A DNA stretch of 64,000 nt from Gammaproteobacteria bacterium 45_16_T64 (lineage in GTDB: Bacteria; Pseudomonadota; Gammaproteobacteria; Pseudomonadales; Ketobacteraceae): contig MABD01000002.1 in assembly GCA_002162955.1 (NCBI GenBank), positions 1 to 64,000 on the forward strand. Direction: 5' to 3'. This document shows, one piece after another, positions 43,896-55,094 of this stretch; the first letter of the stretch is position 1, and every line of letters starts with the position of its first letter. A program made the position numbers and the translations under genes. The notes beneath the pieces are model-generated. The model did no database searches. It saw nothing but the letters and a program-made list of their open reading frames with translations, and had not been told where the DNA came from.

Positions 43896-44699
43896 TCAAG
43901 CTGAAATAGCGTCGCTTAGCGACTGTGTGAAGTCACCTACCTGAGTTAGCAATGCTGTTTTATCGTCCTGGTTTTGTGCGATTATATTCACCAACGCACT
44001 CCCCACCACCACGCCATCAGCAATCGAGCCAACCGCTTTTGCGGATACAGGGTCTTTGATACCAAACCCGACGGCAATGGGCAAATCTGTACTATTTCTA
44101 ATTGTTTCAAGCCGCGCCTCAACAGCCGAAACATCCAGGCTTGCTGAGCCAGTCACACCTTTAACTGATACGTAATAAAGATAGCCACTCCCCGCAGCCA
44201 CAATCTTCTTAATTCGGGCATCTGTCGTTGTAGGTGCAATCAGAAAAATAGAATCAAGACCTTGATCACTTAGCTCACGGACCATCTCTTCTGAGGCCTC
44301 AGGAGGGAGATCCACAGTCAAGATAGCATCAACACCCACGTCAGCAGCATCAACAGCGAAGCGCTTATACCCATAAACCTCCACTGGATTCAGATACCCC
44401 ATGAGAACCACCGGGGTATCGGTATTTGTCTTTCTGAACTCTTTCACCATGCCAAGTGCGTCAGTCAGGCTAGTATTGTGGGCCAACGCTCTTTCATCAG
44501 CCAACTGAATAACAGGTCCATCGGCCATCGGGTCGGAAAAAGGAATACCTAACTCAATAATATCTGCCCCACCCTCAACCAAAGTGTGCATGATATCAAC
44601 GGTCTGATTCGGGTGAGGGTCACCCGCCGTCAAAAATGGAATTAAGGCCGTTCTATTCTGAGACGCCAGCACGCCAAAACAAGTTTTTAGTCGACTCAT
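43896..44699 (-). CDS. trpA: Tryptophan synthase alpha subunit
   Basis: The 267-residue TIM-barrel enzyme cleaves indole-3-glycerol phosphate and passes indole to TrpB. The catalytic Glu is in [18 protein letters not shown] and Asp in [10 protein letters not shown]; the phosphate-binding GFGIKDP loop is present. The ATG at 44699 was preferred over the adjacent GTG because AGGAG lies six bases upstream. It follows trpB by 12 nt. Confidence 0.97.
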   Translation of the reverse strand: MSRLKTCFGVLASQNRTALIPFLTAGDPHPNQTVDIMHTLVEGGADIIELGIPFSDPMADGPVIQLADERALAHNTSLTDALGMVKEFRKTNTDTPVVLMGYLNPVEVYGYKRFAVDAADVGVDAILTVDLPPEASEEMVRELSDQGLDSIFLIAPTTTDARIKKIVAAGSGYLYYVSVKGVTGSASLDVSAVEARLETIRNSTDLPIAVGFGIKDPVSAKAVGSIADGVVVGSALVNIIAQNQDDKTALLTQVGDFTQSLSDAISA

Positions 44700-44711
44700 C
44701 ACATACTCCTA

Positions 44712-45932
44712 CTAATCGATTGAAATTCCGTCAATTTTTGCAACGGTATGTATATCCTTGTCTCCGCGACCTGACAAGTTAACAATAATGATCTTATCTT
44801 TACTCATCGTCTTCGCGAGTTTCGCAGCATAAGCAAGCGCATGGCTAGATTCTAATGCAGGCAAGATACCTTCCACCAAGGTCAGCTCACGAAATGCAGC
44901 CAACGCTTCATCATCATTAATCGAAACGTAGTTCGCCCTGCCGCAATCTTTTAACCAAGAATGCTCTGGACCTACGCCTGGATAATCTAGACCTGCTGAA
45001 ACAGAGTGAGTCGGTATAATTTGCCCATTCTCATCTTCCATCAAATAGGTTCTATTACCATGTAAAACTCCCGGTTTACCTACACATAACGGAGCTGCAT
45101 GCTCACCAGTTTCGACGCCATGCCCACCAGCCTCAACGCCGTAAAGTTCTACCGAATCATCTTCTAGGAATGGGTGAAATAAACCAATAGCATTCGACCC
45201 CCCTCCTACACAGGCGACCAAAGCATCCGGTAAACCACCTGTTTGCTCCTGACACTGCCGTTTTGCTTCCCGACCAATTACGCACTGAAAATCCCTAACT
45301 AGCTTTGGGTAAGGATGCGGTCCGGCCACAGTTCCAATGATATAAAAAGTGTCGTCTACATTCGTCACCCAGTCTCGCATAGCCTCATTCATTGCATCTT
45401 TGAGCGTTTTTGTACCTGAACTTACTGAGTTAACCTTGGCACCAAGCAAGCGCATCCTATAGACGTTAAGTGCTTGACGCTGAATATCCTCAGCACCCAT
45501 GAATATTTCGCAATCCATACCTAAACGCGCAGCTACAGTAGCCGTGGCAACACCATGCTGCCCAGCTCCAGTCTCTGCAATTATCCGCGATTTGCCCGTG
45601 TGTTTAGCTAGCAATGCTTGCCCAATGGTATTGTTTACCTTATGGGCCCCAGTATGATTAAGGTCTTCCCGTTTAAGGTAAATTTTTGCTCCACCCAACT
45701 TATCAGACCAACGCTCGGCATAATATAAAGGAGAAGGACGGCCCACATAATCCGCCAAGTCCTTATCAAACTCGGCTATAAAATCAGCGTCACTAGACAG
45801 CCTATCATAAAGTGCCTCTAGATCTTCCAGCGCCGCCATGAGCGTTTCGGACACAAATCGACCGCCATAAGGGCCAAAATTACCTAGTGCGTCCGGGGTA
45901 TCCAAGTATGGTTTCTTAGGTGTCTTAGACAC
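44712..45932 (-). CDS. trpB: Tryptophan synthase beta subunit
   Basis: The 406-residue PLP enzyme condenses indole with serine. The Schiff-base lysine is in [11 protein letters not shown], and GGGSNAIG binds the PLP phosphate. Translation begins at GTG, six bases after AGGAG, and overlaps the end of trpF by eight bases. Together trpF-trpB-trpA cover the last steps of tryptophan synthesis; trpE, trpG, trpD and trpC are not in the window. Confidence 0.97.
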   Translation of the reverse strand: MSKTPKKPYLDTPDALGNFGPYGGRFVSETLMAALEDLEALYDRLSSDADFIAEFDKDLADYVGRPSPLYYAERWSDKLGGAKIYLKREDLNHTGAHKVNNTIGQALLAKHTGKSRIIAETGAGQHGVATATVAARLGMDCEIFMGAEDIQRQALNVYRMRLLGAKVNSVSSGTKTLKDAMNEAMRDWVTNVDDTFYIIGTVAGPHPYPKLVRDFQCVIGREAKRQCQEQTGGLPDALVACVGGGSNAIGLFHPFLEDDSVELYGVEAGGHGVETGEHAAPLCVGKPGVLHGNRTYLMEDENGQIIPTHSVSAGLDYPGVGPEHSWLKDCGRANYVSINDDEALAAFRELTLVEGILPALESSHALAYAAKLAKTMSKDKIIIVNLSGRGDKDIHTVAKIDGISID

Positions 45933-46542
45933 GATGAACTCCTTCTATAAATGCTCTAATTAAACGATGATCTTTCTTTCCCTTACTCTCTTCCACTCCG
46001 CCACTAACGTCTACCGCCCAGGGCTGCACAGTGGAAACCGCCTGAGCGATATTTGACGGGTTTAGTCCGCCAGCAAGAATAATCGGCTTTGATAAGTTTT
46101 TTGGAACTTTCGACCAATCAAACGCCTTACCTGTCCCTCCAGGCAAAACAACATCATAGGTATCCAGTAAAATCCCTTGAGCAGAATGGTAGTGAGCGAT
46201 TGCAGCTTCTACATCAAGACCTGGCTTCATAGCCAATGCCTTAATATAAGGTCGGCTGTATTGCACGCAATCAACCTCAACTTCACCACCATGAAACTGT
46301 AGCAAATCCAACGGCACAGCATCCAGCACATCCCCGACTTGTTCGGGGCTCGCATCCACGAACAAACCGACCGTAGTCACGAATGGCGGTAATTTTTCAA
46401 TTATTAGCGCTGCCTCAGCTGGGGTAACATAGCGCGGGCTTTTTTTATAGAAAACAAAGCCTAGAGCATCTGCGCCGCATTCAGCCGCGACTAGAGCATC
46501 TTCCAGCCGAGTAATGCCGCAAATTTTTGTCCGAATAAACAC
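45925..46542 (-). CDS. trpF: Phosphoribosylanthranilate isomerase
   Basis: The 205-residue TIM-barrel enzyme converts phosphoribosylanthranilate to CdRP. Catalytic Cys is in TKICGITR, Asp in FDWSKV/LLDTYD region, with QFHG and closing [16 protein letters not shown]. The start is GTG, with GGTAG upstream. First gene of trpFBA, 114 nt after truA. Confidence 0.95.
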   Translation of the reverse strand: MFIRTKICGITRLEDALVAAECGADALGFVFYKKSPRYVTPAEAALIIEKLPPFVTTVGLFVDASPEQVGDVLDAVPLDLLQFHGGEVEVDCVQYSRPYIKALAMKPGLDVEAAIAHYHSAQGILLDTYDVVLPGGTGKAFDWSKVPKNLSKPIILAGGLNPSNIAQAVSTVQPWAVDVSGGVEESKGKKDHRLIRAFIEGVHRV

Positions 46543-46656
46543 GTGTACTACCTACCAAAAAAGATAAAATACTAAGCGCGACATTCTAACAGATCTTCCG
46601 CTTTTGTTGTGCCTTTTTAGATGCAAGCTTTGCACGCAGCTCACCCTGCCTAGAAA

Positions 46657-47487
46657 TTAAGTTCTCTGATTTAACTTTTGGGGTAAATACACATCATCTG
46701 ACATAGGCATAAAGGGGATTTCAGGGGTTGTATAGGGTATGTTAAATTCAGCGGGGTACTCAACCTTCATGAAGTACAAGCCATAGGGGTGTGCGGTATT
46801 CCCACCTTTTGTTCTATCTTTAGCCTCCAATACTTCTTGAGCCCATTCTACCGGCCGACGCCCTGCCCCAATAGCCATCAACACCCCGGCGACGTTTCTT
46901 ACCATATTTTGCAAAAAAGCATTGGCTTGAATGTCCATAACCACTAAAGCTCCCTTGCGAAACAATCGAATCATCTGAATCTCACGTGTCGCCGTCTTCG
47001 CCTGACAACCTGCAGCTCTAAACGAAGTGTAATCAAACTTCCCGATCAACAGATTGGCTGCTTGCTGCATTTTCTCCACATCAAGCTCACGGTAATCCCA
47101 GGTAACATATTTATTTGCCAACCCAGGCTTCACTGCGCAATTATAGATCACATATCGATAACGCCGAGACAACGCACTAAAACGAGCATGAAAGGAATCA
47201 TTCACGGGAACAGCCCAATGAACGGTTATGTCTGACGGCATATTAGTATTTGCCCCAAACACCCAAGCCTTCTCAGACCTATCCGCTTCAGTGTCAAAGT
47301 GAACCACCTGCCCTACACCATGAACACCACTATCGGTTCTACCTGCGCACACAACGACAACATCAGAATTTGCCACTTTGCTCAGAGCCTCATCCAGCTT
47401 CTGCTGCACTGTATTGGTATCATGCCCCTGTCGCTGCCATCCATGATAACGACTACCATCATACTCAACCCCAACTGCAATACGCAT
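46657..47487 (-). CDS. truA: tRNA pseudouridine(38-40) synthase
   Basis: The 276-residue enzyme isomerises uridines in the anticodon arm. Catalytic Asp lies in CAGRTDSGVHG. The start at 47487 gives MRIAVGVEYDGS; seven upstream codons were dropped, and GGGG precedes the ATG. It sits between fimV and trpF, the order known from pseudomonads. Confidence 0.95.
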   Translation of the reverse strand: MRIAVGVEYDGSRYHGWQRQGHDTNTVQQKLDEALSKVANSDVVVVCAGRTDSGVHGVGQVVHFDTEADRSEKAWVFGANTNMPSDITVHWAVPVNDSFHARFSALSRRYRYVIYNCAVKPGLANKYVTWDYRELDVEKMQQAANLLIGKFDYTSFRAAGCQAKTATREIQMIRLFRKGALVVMDIQANAFLQNMVRNVAGVLMAIGAGRRPVEWAQEVLEAKDRTKGGNTAHPYGLYFMKVEYPAEFNIPYTTPEIPFMPMSDDVYLPQKLNQRT

Positions 47488-47505
47488 CAATCGACCCCAC
47501 ACAAA

Positions 47506-47535
47506 CAAAAAAAGAGGGCTATTAGCCCTCTTTTT
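47506..47535 (-). terminator. Terminator of fimV
   Basis: Twelve pairs (AAAAAGAGGGCT with AGCCCTCTTTTT) enclose the loop ATT, with a longer T-run after the stem on the minus strand. It starts 22 nt past the fimV stop codon. Confidence 0.9.
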
Positions 47536-47556
47536 GATCCGACAAGCAAGAAGTAT

Positions 47557-50547
47557 TTAGTCGAGTTTCGCCAGCAGATCCTTTGCATCATCCTGCTGCT
47601 CACCCGTCCCCTCAATCATCACTTCATCAAGAATGTCTTTTGCACCATCCCTATCACCCATATCGATATAAGCTCTAGCCAAATCTAGCTTAGTGGATAT
47701 CTCGTCCGCATCCGTGAGAAAATCCAAATCATCCCCCCCCGCCTGATTCGCAGCCTCCACCTCAGGGATAGGAGGAGCCACCGCTGGAACTTCAATGGCA
47801 GGCTCATCAACCGCCACCTCAGGAGTAATGATAACGGTCGCGTCATCATCAACGCCTGCTTCTGCATCCACCTCTACATCAATATCCAAATCAAAGTCAC
47901 CATCAAGATCCAACTCATCAGCAAGCATCGCTGCCGTATCTGAATCTAACACCAAATCATCAGGCTCACTGGACTCATCCACTGGCTCTTCAGCAGGGCT
48001 TAATTCAGTATCAATATCTAAATCAAATTCCAGGCCATCACTTTCTTCAACGGCTTCAATCTCGACATCATCGGTCGTATCTATAAGGCCTAAATCAACA
48101 TCCAAACTCTCATCTGCTTCGGCAAAATCACTGATTGGCTCAATATCCACATCCAAACCTAGATCAGCATCAAAATCCAAAGACTCCTCATCATCTGACG
48201 CATCTAAATCTAACCCTAGCTCTGCATCCAGATCCGGCAGATCCAAAGTCAATTCATCCTCTTCAGAATCCAGAGCATCTTCAGACGTCACGCTCTCCTC
48301 GGCAGAAAAATCCAAGTCAAAATCCAGCGACGTATCCTCAACCTCAACCGCCTCAGCTTCTTGACCAAGAAAAGAGTCTTCCACTGCTTCGACAGTATCA
48401 TCCTCACTCAGATCCATATCAAAATCTAACGTCCCTATATCTTCACTAAGCTCCGCTTCCGACACAGATGCGTCCAAATCCATGCTTGAACCCAAGTCAT
48501 CAGCAGGCATAACCAACGTTTCTTCTGCCACATCATCTTCAATATTTAACTTACTGCGCAATTCAGCAGCCATCGCTAAGTGATCATGATTGCCTACGTT
48601 TTGCAGTACCGCATCGTGACGTTTAAAGGCTTCAACATCTCCAGCCTCAACCGCTACCTCCAGCAATTTTGCTCTGATATCCGGGCGATCGGGCTCCGTC
48701 TCAGCCGCTTTTTCTAACATATCTATTGCTTGCGGAAAGCGACCATAGGCAATGTATATATCAGCTTCACCAATAACATCAGCCGTCTGAGGGACCGTTT
48801 CTTCGTCTAGCACATCCTCTTCAATTTCAGTTGACTCTACTACATCTTCTTCCTCCAAAGAGCTAAAGGCTTCGCTATCACTTCCACCAATCCCTTCCAG
48901 GTTAAAATCGTCAACCAATGAATCAGCTAGCTGATCATCCTCATCTTTTTTCTTTCGACCCGCTAACATGGCCCCAACAATAAGTAGAAGTATAAGACCT
49001 CCACCAGCGGCCATATAGATCGGGTTATTTAATAGCGTTGTTAAGAAATCATCCTGTTGAGGCTTCTCCTTGACGACGGGCTGCGAGGTTACTTCAACTG
49101 GCGTTTGAACCGTTTCCTCAACCACGATCGGCTGCTGGCCATCAATACCAAGCTCGCCAGTAGCAGCGACCTCCTCTGTAGCCGTGTCTTCGTAGTTAAA
49201 GTCAACCGGCGGCTCTTCAGTAGCCTCTACAACTTCTTTTTGCTCAGGCACCAACTCGTCCTGAATTTCGGCTTCAGGGCTCACCCCCTCATCTACAACC
49301 ATCTCAGGTTCTGAACCAGCCAGAGAAACCGCAGCAAGCTGCTGCTCCTTCACTACGGCCATTTCTTTTTCTATTTCCTTCAACCTCAGTTGAAGAGCCA
49401 TTATTTGGTCATCTTTAAGGCTAATAACTTGATCGCTCGTATCAAGTTGTTCTTTTAAGTCCGAATTGCGAACTTTCAAATCTTCAGTTTCCAAACGAAA
49501 CTGATCGACCTGCTCTTCGGCTATCTCAAGTTTGCCTTCCAATGCAGCACTACCGTCTGCACCAGCCCCCCCCTGACCGCTTGCTGATTCGCCAACTTCA
49601 GACGCAGATACTAATTTAAGGTGGGCCCCAGTAGACACAGGCTCGTCTGATAGGTTGTCTACCGCGCGCCCTGATGTATCAATCTGAGGGGCTTCGGCGA
49701 TTTTGCTAGTACTTCCAGCAGCCCGATCTTTCCACTCTCTATTCTGCTGTGCCACTTGGGCAATTGCTTCACGGGAAGTAAGCTCTCTTACCTCTTGCTC
49801 AGACGGCCCTCTTAAGACCTTCCCTTTCTTTAATAAATTAATATTGCCATTGATGAACGCATCGGGGTTTAATCGTTGAATGGCCACCATGGTTTGCTGG
49901 ATGCTAACAGAGGAGGATGGTCTTAACTGACGAGCAATCCCCCAAAGGCTATCAGAACTTTTGGTTGGCCCGTACACACTACCTTCTGAGCTCGCGCCTT
50001 CCACTGCTGGTGAAGGCGCGACTGGAGCTTTTGCTACTGGCTGACTAACTGTCGTGACTGGCGCTGGGGTTACCACACGAGGCGGCGGCGTCACTTCAAC
50101 CGGAGCCGAAACAGTCGGAGCCTTCAGAATTGGCTCATCTCTCGTCGCGCTAAATACAGGAGGGTCCAATAATAGGGTGTACTCTCTTAATAACCTACCG
50201 GCAGGCCAATTGACTTCTATTAGGAAATTAATGAAGGGCTCACGTATCGGCTTACGTGATTTGAGCTTAATATAGGAACTACCATCAGTATTGACTATTA
50301 CTTCAAATCTTACATCGGTAAGCGAATGAAACCGCTCAACACCTGCGTCCTTAAAGTCAGCGGCACTTGCAAGGTTAACGAGGATTTCTTCGGGTCGTAA
50401 CTCCCTTACTTGCACAAGCTCTATCTTTGCATTGAGCGGCTCGCTCAACGCCGAATCCAAGTCTATACCTCCCAAACCAAGGGCATTCGCCAATCCCGGA
50501 ACCATTACACCGACACCAATCAACGCTGCGGTTAGCTTTCGAATCAT
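47557..50547 (-). CDS. fimV: FimV-type motility and polar organisation protein
   Basis: The start at 50547 follows AAGGA by seven bases and gives 996 residues. In order: signal peptide (about 1-24, ANA|LG), FimV N-terminal domain (to about 135), proline-rich linker, a LysM-like peptidoglycan-binding segment (about 190-248), a coiled coil (about 336-403), one helix (about 510-531), a very acidic region dominated by Asp, Glu and Leu (about 540-940), and a C-terminal TPR-like cap. FimV promotes type IV pilus assembly, twitching and cAMP signalling in Pseudomonas, acting as a polar hub. It lies between asd and truA. No pilus gene lies nearby. Confidence 0.95.
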   Translation of the reverse strand: MIRKLTAALIGVGVMVPGLANALGLGGIDLDSALSEPLNAKIELVQVRELRPEEILVNLASAADFKDAGVERFHSLTDVRFEVIVNTDGSSYIKLKSRKPIREPFINFLIEVNWPAGRLLREYTLLLDPPVFSATRDEPILKAPTVSAPVEVTPPPRVVTPAPVTTVSQPVAKAPVAPSPAVEGASSEGSVYGPTKSSDSLWGIARQLRPSSSVSIQQTMVAIQRLNPDAFINGNINLLKKGKVLRGPSEQEVRELTSREAIAQVAQQNREWKDRAAGSTSKIAEAPQIDTSGRAVDNLSDEPVSTGAHLKLVSASEVGESASGQGGAGADGSAALEGKLEIAEEQVDQFRLETEDLKVRNSDLKEQLDTSDQVISLKDDQIMALQLRLKEIEKEMAVVKEQQLAAVSLAGSEPEMVVDEGVSPEAEIQDELVPEQKEVVEATEEPPVDFNYEDTATEEVAATGELGIDGQQPIVVEETVQTPVEVTSQPVVKEKPQQDDFLTTLLNNPIYMAAGGGLILLLIVGAMLAGRKKKDEDDQLADSLVDDFNLEGIGGSDSEAFSSLEEEDVVESTEIEEDVLDEETVPQTADVIGEADIYIAYGRFPQAIDMLEKAAETEPDRPDIRAKLLEVAVEAGDVEAFKRHDAVLQNVGNHDHLAMAAELRSKLNIEDDVAEETLVMPADDLGSSMDLDASVSEAELSEDIGTLDFDMDLSEDDTVEAVEDSFLGQEAEAVEVEDTSLDFDLDFSAEESVTSEDALDSEEDELTLDLPDLDAELGLDLDASDDEESLDFDADLGLDVDIEPISDFAEADESLDVDLGLIDTTDDVEIEAVEESDGLEFDLDIDTELSPAEEPVDESSEPDDLVLDSDTAAMLADELDLDGDFDLDIDVEVDAEAGVDDDATVIITPEVAVDEPAIEVPAVAPPIPEVEAANQAGGDDLDFLTDADEISTKLDLARAYIDMGDRDGAKDILDEVMIEGTGEQQDDAKDLLAKLD

Positions 50548-50581
50548 TGTCAAATCCTTTCAATTACTTGGGAGACATATC

Positions 50582-50620
50582 GCCCCAAAATTCGAGGCAT
50601 TTAATTTATTATTTTGGGGC
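50582..50620 (-). promoter_or_regulatory. Inverted repeat in the fimV leader
   Basis: GCCCCAAAAT (50582-50591) and ATTTTGGGGC (50611-50620) are perfect ten-base inverted repeats separated by 19 bases. They lie 35 nt before the fimV start. An operator or a leader hairpin are both possible. Confidence 0.4.
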
Positions 50621-50637
50621 TTACATAAGAAAAGAAC

Positions 50638-50666
50638 GGAAGCTACCCCTAATAAGGATAGCTTCC
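50638..50666 (-). terminator. Probable terminator of asd
   Basis: Eight pairs (GGAAGCTA with TAGCTTCC) enclose 13 bases, followed on the minus strand by GTTCTTTTC. It lies about 93 nt past the asd stop. The weak T-tract keeps confidence moderate. Confidence 0.55.
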
Positions 50667-50758
50667 AAATCTTCAATGTCAGGGATAATTCTGAAGTTTC
50701 TTGAACTGGTTGGCACCAGTATCTAGAACTGACCTGACGTTGTTGCTCTAAGTATCAA

Positions 50759-51781
50759 TTATAAATAGTCTTTTATCAACACTTCGGCGATTTGAACACT
50801 GTTAGTTGCAGCGCCTTTTCGCACATTATCCGCAACAACCCACATATTTATGCCACGAGGATGTGATATATCTTCCCTGATCCTGCCAACATAGGTTGGG
50901 TTGTTGCCAGAGGCATCAGTCACCGCTGTCGGGTAACCGCCATCATTGCGATCATCGATAACTTCGATACCCTCTGATGCGGTCAATAGTTCGGTTACTT
51001 TTTCCGCGGAGATTTTATCTTTAGTTTCTACATGTACCGCTTCTGAGTGCCCATAGAAAACAGGGATGCGGACACAAGTGGGGTTAACTTCAATACTCTC
51101 ATCAGCAAAGATTTTTTTGGTTTCCCATACCATCTTCATCTCTTCCTTGGTATAGCCATTTTCAAGGAACACATCAATGTGAGGCAACGCGTTAAAAGCA
51201 ATCTGCTTTGGATACACATTGGCTTCAATTGGCTGACCACTCAATAAGTTTCGCGATTGAACCGCCAACTCTTCAATGGCTTCCTTACCAGTGCCAGATA
51301 CCGCTTGATAGGTCGAGACGTTAATTCGCTCGATCCCCACCTCATCAAGAATCGGCTTTAGTGCTACCAGCATCTGAATCGTCGAACAGTTAGGGTTGGC
51401 TATGATGCCTCTGGTCTTGTATTCAGCAATCTTTTCAGGATTCACCTCTGGTACAACCAGTGGGATATCATCGTCATATCTAAAGTGAGAAGTGTTATCG
51501 ATAACGATACAACCAGCCTCGGCTGCTTTAGGCGCAAATTCTTCAGAGATGCTACCACCCGCTGAAAACAGCCCTATTTGTACCTTACTGAAGTCAAAAT
51601 CCGCCAAGTCTTGGACTTTGTATGACTTCCCATTGAACTGAATGGTTTTGCCGGCAGACCGCGCGCTCGCGAGCGGATAAAGATTGCCAACTGGAAAGTT
51701 TCTTTCTTCTAGCACGGCCATCATTGTCTCACCCACCGCTCCGGTGGCACCTACAACCGCGATATCATATGTCTTGCTCAT
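50759..51781 (-). CDS. asd: Aspartate-semialdehyde dehydrogenase
   Basis: The 340-residue NADP enzyme makes aspartate semialdehyde for lysine, methionine, threonine and diaminopimelate. NADP motif GATGAVGETM at residues 11-20; the nucleophile Cys is in NPNCSTIQM; the catalytic His in the closing half (GHSEAVHVE). It starts 30 nt after leuB, in line with the leuCDB-asd operon of relatives. Confidence 0.96.
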   Translation of the reverse strand: MSKTYDIAVVGATGAVGETMMAVLEERNFPVGNLYPLASARSAGKTIQFNGKSYKVQDLADFDFSKVQIGLFSAGGSISEEFAPKAAEAGCIVIDNTSHFRYDDDIPLVVPEVNPEKIAEYKTRGIIANPNCSTIQMLVALKPILDEVGIERINVSTYQAVSGTGKEAIEELAVQSRNLLSGQPIEANVYPKQIAFNALPHIDVFLENGYTKEEMKMVWETKKIFADESIEVNPTCVRIPVFYGHSEAVHVETKDKISAEKVTELLTASEGIEVIDDRNDGGYPTAVTDASGNNPTYVGRIREDISHPRGINMWVVADNVRKGAATNSVQIAEVLIKDYL

Positions 51782-51811
51782 TTTTTATTCCTACTTCAAT
51801 TCTTCAAAATT

Positions 51812-52891
51812 CTATGCTTGTAGTACTTTCAGTACCGCATTACCCATTTCACTGGTGGACGCTCTTTGCATTCCATCAGTATATATATCAGCCGTTCGAT
51901 ACCCTTGATCCAGCACAGCACTTACCGCTGCTTCGATACGATCAGCCGTTTTGCCCTGATCAAACGAATAACGCAACATCATTGCCACTGACAATATAGT
52001 TGCCAATGGATTAGCAATTCCCTGTCCTGCAATATCAGGAGCAGAGCCATGGCAGGGCTCATACATGCCCTTCCCAGCCTTATTTAGGGAGGCTGAAGGT
52101 AGCATTCCAATGGAACCCGTTAACATTGCAGCAGCATCGGACAATATGTCACCAAACATATTACCGGTAACCATCACATCAAATTGCTTAGGTGCTCGAA
52201 TCAACTGCATGGCAGCATTGTCCACGTACATGTGGCTCAATTCGACCTCTGGATATTCTTTGGCTAGATCATCCATGATTTCACGCCATAATTCTGTTAC
52301 TTCAAGCACATTTGCCTTATCAACAGAACAAACTCGCTTATCTCTCTTCATTGCAAGTTCAAATGCTAAACGCCCAATCCTTATTATCTCTGACTCAGAG
52401 TACACATAGGTGTTGTATCCCTGTCGCTCTCCATTGTCTAACGTTCGCACTCCACGCGGCTGACCAAAATAAATACCTCCCGTTAGCTCCCTAACAATAA
52501 GGATATCAAGACCAGACACCAATTCAGGCTTCAAGCTACTGGCATCTGCTAATTGAGGATATAGCATTGCAGGACGCAAATTTCCGAAAAGCTCAAGCTC
52601 AGAACGAATGCCTAACAACCCCCGCTCAGGGCGAATAGACATATCGAGTGCCTCCCATTTTGGGCCACCCACTGCACCTAACAAGATAGCATCTGCATTT
52701 TTCGCCTTCACCATAGTTTCTTCTGGCAGCGGTGAGCCGGTAGCATCGATAGCCACCCCACCAAGCAGAGCCTGATCCACGGCTATATCCAAAGAATCTT
52801 GCTGGCTTACGCATTCCAACACTTTAACAGCCTCAGCAATAATCTCTGGGCCGATACCATCACCTGGCAACACTAGTACATTCTTAGTCAT
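51812..52891 (-). CDS. leuB: 3-isopropylmalate dehydrogenase
   Basis: The 359-residue NAD enzyme oxidises and decarboxylates 3-isopropylmalate. It opens with [37 protein letters not shown] and the metal-binding [11 protein letters not shown] match LeuB. It lies 51 nt after leuD. Confidence 0.97.
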   Translation of the reverse strand: MTKNVLVLPGDGIGPEIIAEAVKVLECVSQQDSLDIAVDQALLGGVAIDATGSPLPEETMVKAKNADAILLGAVGGPKWEALDMSIRPERGLLGIRSELELFGNLRPAMLYPQLADASSLKPELVSGLDILIVRELTGGIYFGQPRGVRTLDNGERQGYNTYVYSESEIIRIGRLAFELAMKRDKRVCSVDKANVLEVTELWREIMDDLAKEYPEVELSHMYVDNAAMQLIRAPKQFDVMVTGNMFGDILSDAAAMLTGSIGMLPSASLNKAGKGMYEPCHGSAPDIAGQGIANPLATILSVAMMLRYSFDQGKTADRIEAAVSAVLDQGYRTADIYTDGMQRASTSEMGNAVLKVLQA

Positions 52892-52942
52892 TTATTTATT
52901 CTCTTAAAATTACACTCACACAATCAGCAATAGCGCGCTCGA

Positions 52943-53590
52943 TTACTTAATCGCATTAAATACCCAAGGTGCTTCTTTTTCGTAGGTTGATTCAAATGCT
53001 TTGATAGCATCCGCATCCTCTAAAGTAATACCTATATCATCCAAACCTTGTAGTAGACAATGCTTCCTAAAAGGGTCCACATCAAACGCAATAGATTCGC
53101 CATCCGGACAGTTAATCACCTGGTTTTCCAGGTCAATTTCCAACGAATAGCCAGAATCAGCGTGTACACTCTCGAATAAGCTATCCACCTTCTCTTCACT
53201 TAAGACGATAGGTAACAGGCCATTCTTGAAACTGTTATTGAAGAATATATCTGCAAAACTCGGTGCAATGATCGCCTTAAAACCAAAGTCTTCAAGCGCC
53301 CATGGTGCATGCTCCCGACTAGACCCACAACCAAAATTCTTACGCGCCACCATCACCGACACGCCTTTATAGCGCTCCTGATTAAGCACAAATTCAGGGT
53401 TAAGGGGTCTTTGACTACAGTCTTGCTCAGGAAGCCCTTCATCAAGATAGCGCCATTCATCAAACAAGTTGGGACCAAACCCTGTTCGTTTAATAGACTT
53501 CAAGAACTGCTTAGGAATTATCTGATCCGTATCGATATTCGCACGATCTAACGGAGCCACAATTCCGGTATATTTCTGATACTTTTCCAT
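52943..53590 (-). CDS. leuD: 3-isopropylmalate dehydratase small subunit
   Basis: The 215-residue small subunit forms the swivel domain of isopropylmalate isomerase with LeuC. Signatures: [19 protein letters not shown] near the N-terminus and the substrate-binding [15 protein letters not shown]. It begins nine bases after leuC. Confidence 0.97.
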   Translation of the reverse strand: MEKYQKYTGIVAPLDRANIDTDQIIPKQFLKSIKRTGFGPNLFDEWRYLDEGLPEQDCSQRPLNPEFVLNQERYKGVSVMVARKNFGCGSSREHAPWALEDFGFKAIIAPSFADIFFNNSFKNGLLPIVLSEEKVDSLFESVHADSGYSLEIDLENQVINCPDGESIAFDVDPFRKHCLLQGLDDIGITLEDADAIKAFESTYEKEAPWVFNAIK

Positions 53591-53599
53591 TTCTAGCCC

Positions 53600-55018
53600 C
53601 TACGCTTTTGCGTCTAATAACTCACGAACATCCACAAAACGGCCCGATACCGCAGCAGCAGCAGCCATCGCAGGGCTTACCAAATGTGTTCGTCCACCAT
53701 AACCTTGTCGCCCTTCGAAATTCCTATTCGACGTAGACGCACAATGCTCCCCATCACCCAATTTATCGGCATTCATCGCCAAGCACATTGAGCATCCCGG
53801 TTCACGCCACTCAAAGCCAGCATCAACAAATACCTTATCCAATCCTTCTTCTTCAGCTTGCAGCTTAACTAAGCCAGAACCAGGTACAACAATGGCTTGG
53901 ATCACTTTGCTATCGACTCTTCGCCCCTTCGCAACTTCCGCAGCGGAACGTAGATCCTCAATTCTAGAATTAGTACACGACCCAATAAACACACGATCCG
54001 GAACAACATCACCCATCGTCATCCCTGGCTTAAGGTCCATATATTCATAAGCTCTACGCATACCGTCAGCCTTGACAGGGTCGCTTTCTGACTCAGGATC
54101 GGGCAAAGGTGCATCGATCGGAACCACCATCTCTGGCGACGTACCCCAACTAACCTGAGGTATTATGGTCGCTCCCTCAAGCTCAACAATTGTGTCAAAT
54201 TCTGCGTCAGCATCACTTCGGTATTCTTTCCATTTGGCTACTGCCACATCCCACATTTCGCCCTTAGGAGCAAACGTTCGCCCCCTAAAATAGTCGATAG
54301 TGGTATCATCGACGGATACCATTCCTGCTCGCGCACCACCCTCAATAGCCATGTTACACACTGTCATGCGGCCCTCTATAGACAAAGCCTCAATCGCCTC
54401 GCCCGCAAACTCAATTGCGTAACCAGTTCCTCCAGCGGTGCCTATCTTGGCTATGATTGCAAGTACGATATCTTTCGCAGTCACACCAGCGCCAACCTTA
54501 CCGTTCACACGAACAAGCATGTTTTTCATCTTCTTTTGAAGCAAACACTGAGTAGCCAATACATGCTCAACTTCTGACGTACCAATACCGTGCGCCAAAG
54601 ACCCGAAAGCTCCGTGAGTTGCCGTATGGGAGTCTCCACAAACAATTGTCATACCCGGTAATGCGGCCCCTTGCTCTGGGCCAACAACATGCAGAATACC
54701 TTGACGAACATCGTTCATCTTGTATTCCAATATTCCGAATTCATCGCAATTATCATCTAGTGCCTGCACTTGAATACGCGCTACTGGATCTTCTATACCG
54801 ACACTTCTATCAGTGGTTGGCACATTATGATCAGGTGTGGCGATATTGGTATCCAGTCTCCAAGGCTTACGATTTGCCAATCGCAAACCTTCGAAAGCCT
54901 GGGGAGATGTCACCTCATGGATCAAATGTCGATCAATGTAGATTAATGCTGTTCCGTCAGCTCTCTCTTTAACCAAGTGGGTTTCCCATAATTTATCGTA
55001 TAACGTCTTACCCGCCAT
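53600..55018 (-). CDS. leuC: 3-isopropylmalate dehydratase large subunit
   Basis: The 472-residue [4Fe-4S] subunit isomerises 2- to 3-isopropylmalate. Cluster cysteines are in FIGSCTNSR and [26 protein letters not shown] is the aconitase-family signature. First gene of leuC-leuD-leuB-asd, divergent from a LysR regulator, the usual arrangement for leucine genes under LysR control. Confidence 0.97.
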   Translation of the reverse strand: MAGKTLYDKLWETHLVKERADGTALIYIDRHLIHEVTSPQAFEGLRLANRKPWRLDTNIATPDHNVPTTDRSVGIEDPVARIQVQALDDNCDEFGILEYKMNDVRQGILHVVGPEQGAALPGMTIVCGDSHTATHGAFGSLAHGIGTSEVEHVLATQCLLQKKMKNMLVRVNGKVGAGVTAKDIVLAIIAKIGTAGGTGYAIEFAGEAIEALSIEGRMTVCNMAIEGGARAGMVSVDDTTIDYFRGRTFAPKGEMWDVAVAKWKEYRSDADAEFDTIVELEGATIIPQVSWGTSPEMVVPIDAPLPDPESESDPVKADGMRRAYEYMDLKPGMTMGDVVPDRVFIGSCTNSRIEDLRSAAEVAKGRRVDSKVIQAIVVPGSGLVKLQAEEEGLDKVFVDAGFEWREPGCSMCLAMNADKLGDGEHCASTSNRNFEGRQGYGGRTHLVSPAMAAAAAVSGRFVDVRELLDAKA

Positions 55019-55079
55019 GGGCTTATCCTCAATCTATAAAGCAAACAATCACAAGGAACACGGGGCCCCTCTCTCAACA

Positions 55080-55093
55080 GATAGAATTCTATC
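55080..55093. promoter_or_regulatory. 14-base perfect palindrome in the leuC-LysR intergenic space
   Basis: GATAGAATTCTATC reads the same on both strands and ends one base before the -35 box of the LysR-gene promoter. It is a candidate operator for autoregulation or leuC control. LysR boxes usually have the form T-N11-A, so it may serve another regulator. Confidence 0.4.
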
Positions 55094-55094
55094 G

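Noticed and set aside
47795-48364. 189-codon serine-rich frame on the plus strand
   Set aside because: It is the antisense image of the Asp/Glu-rich FimV region; composition follows from the opposite codons and there is no ribosome site.
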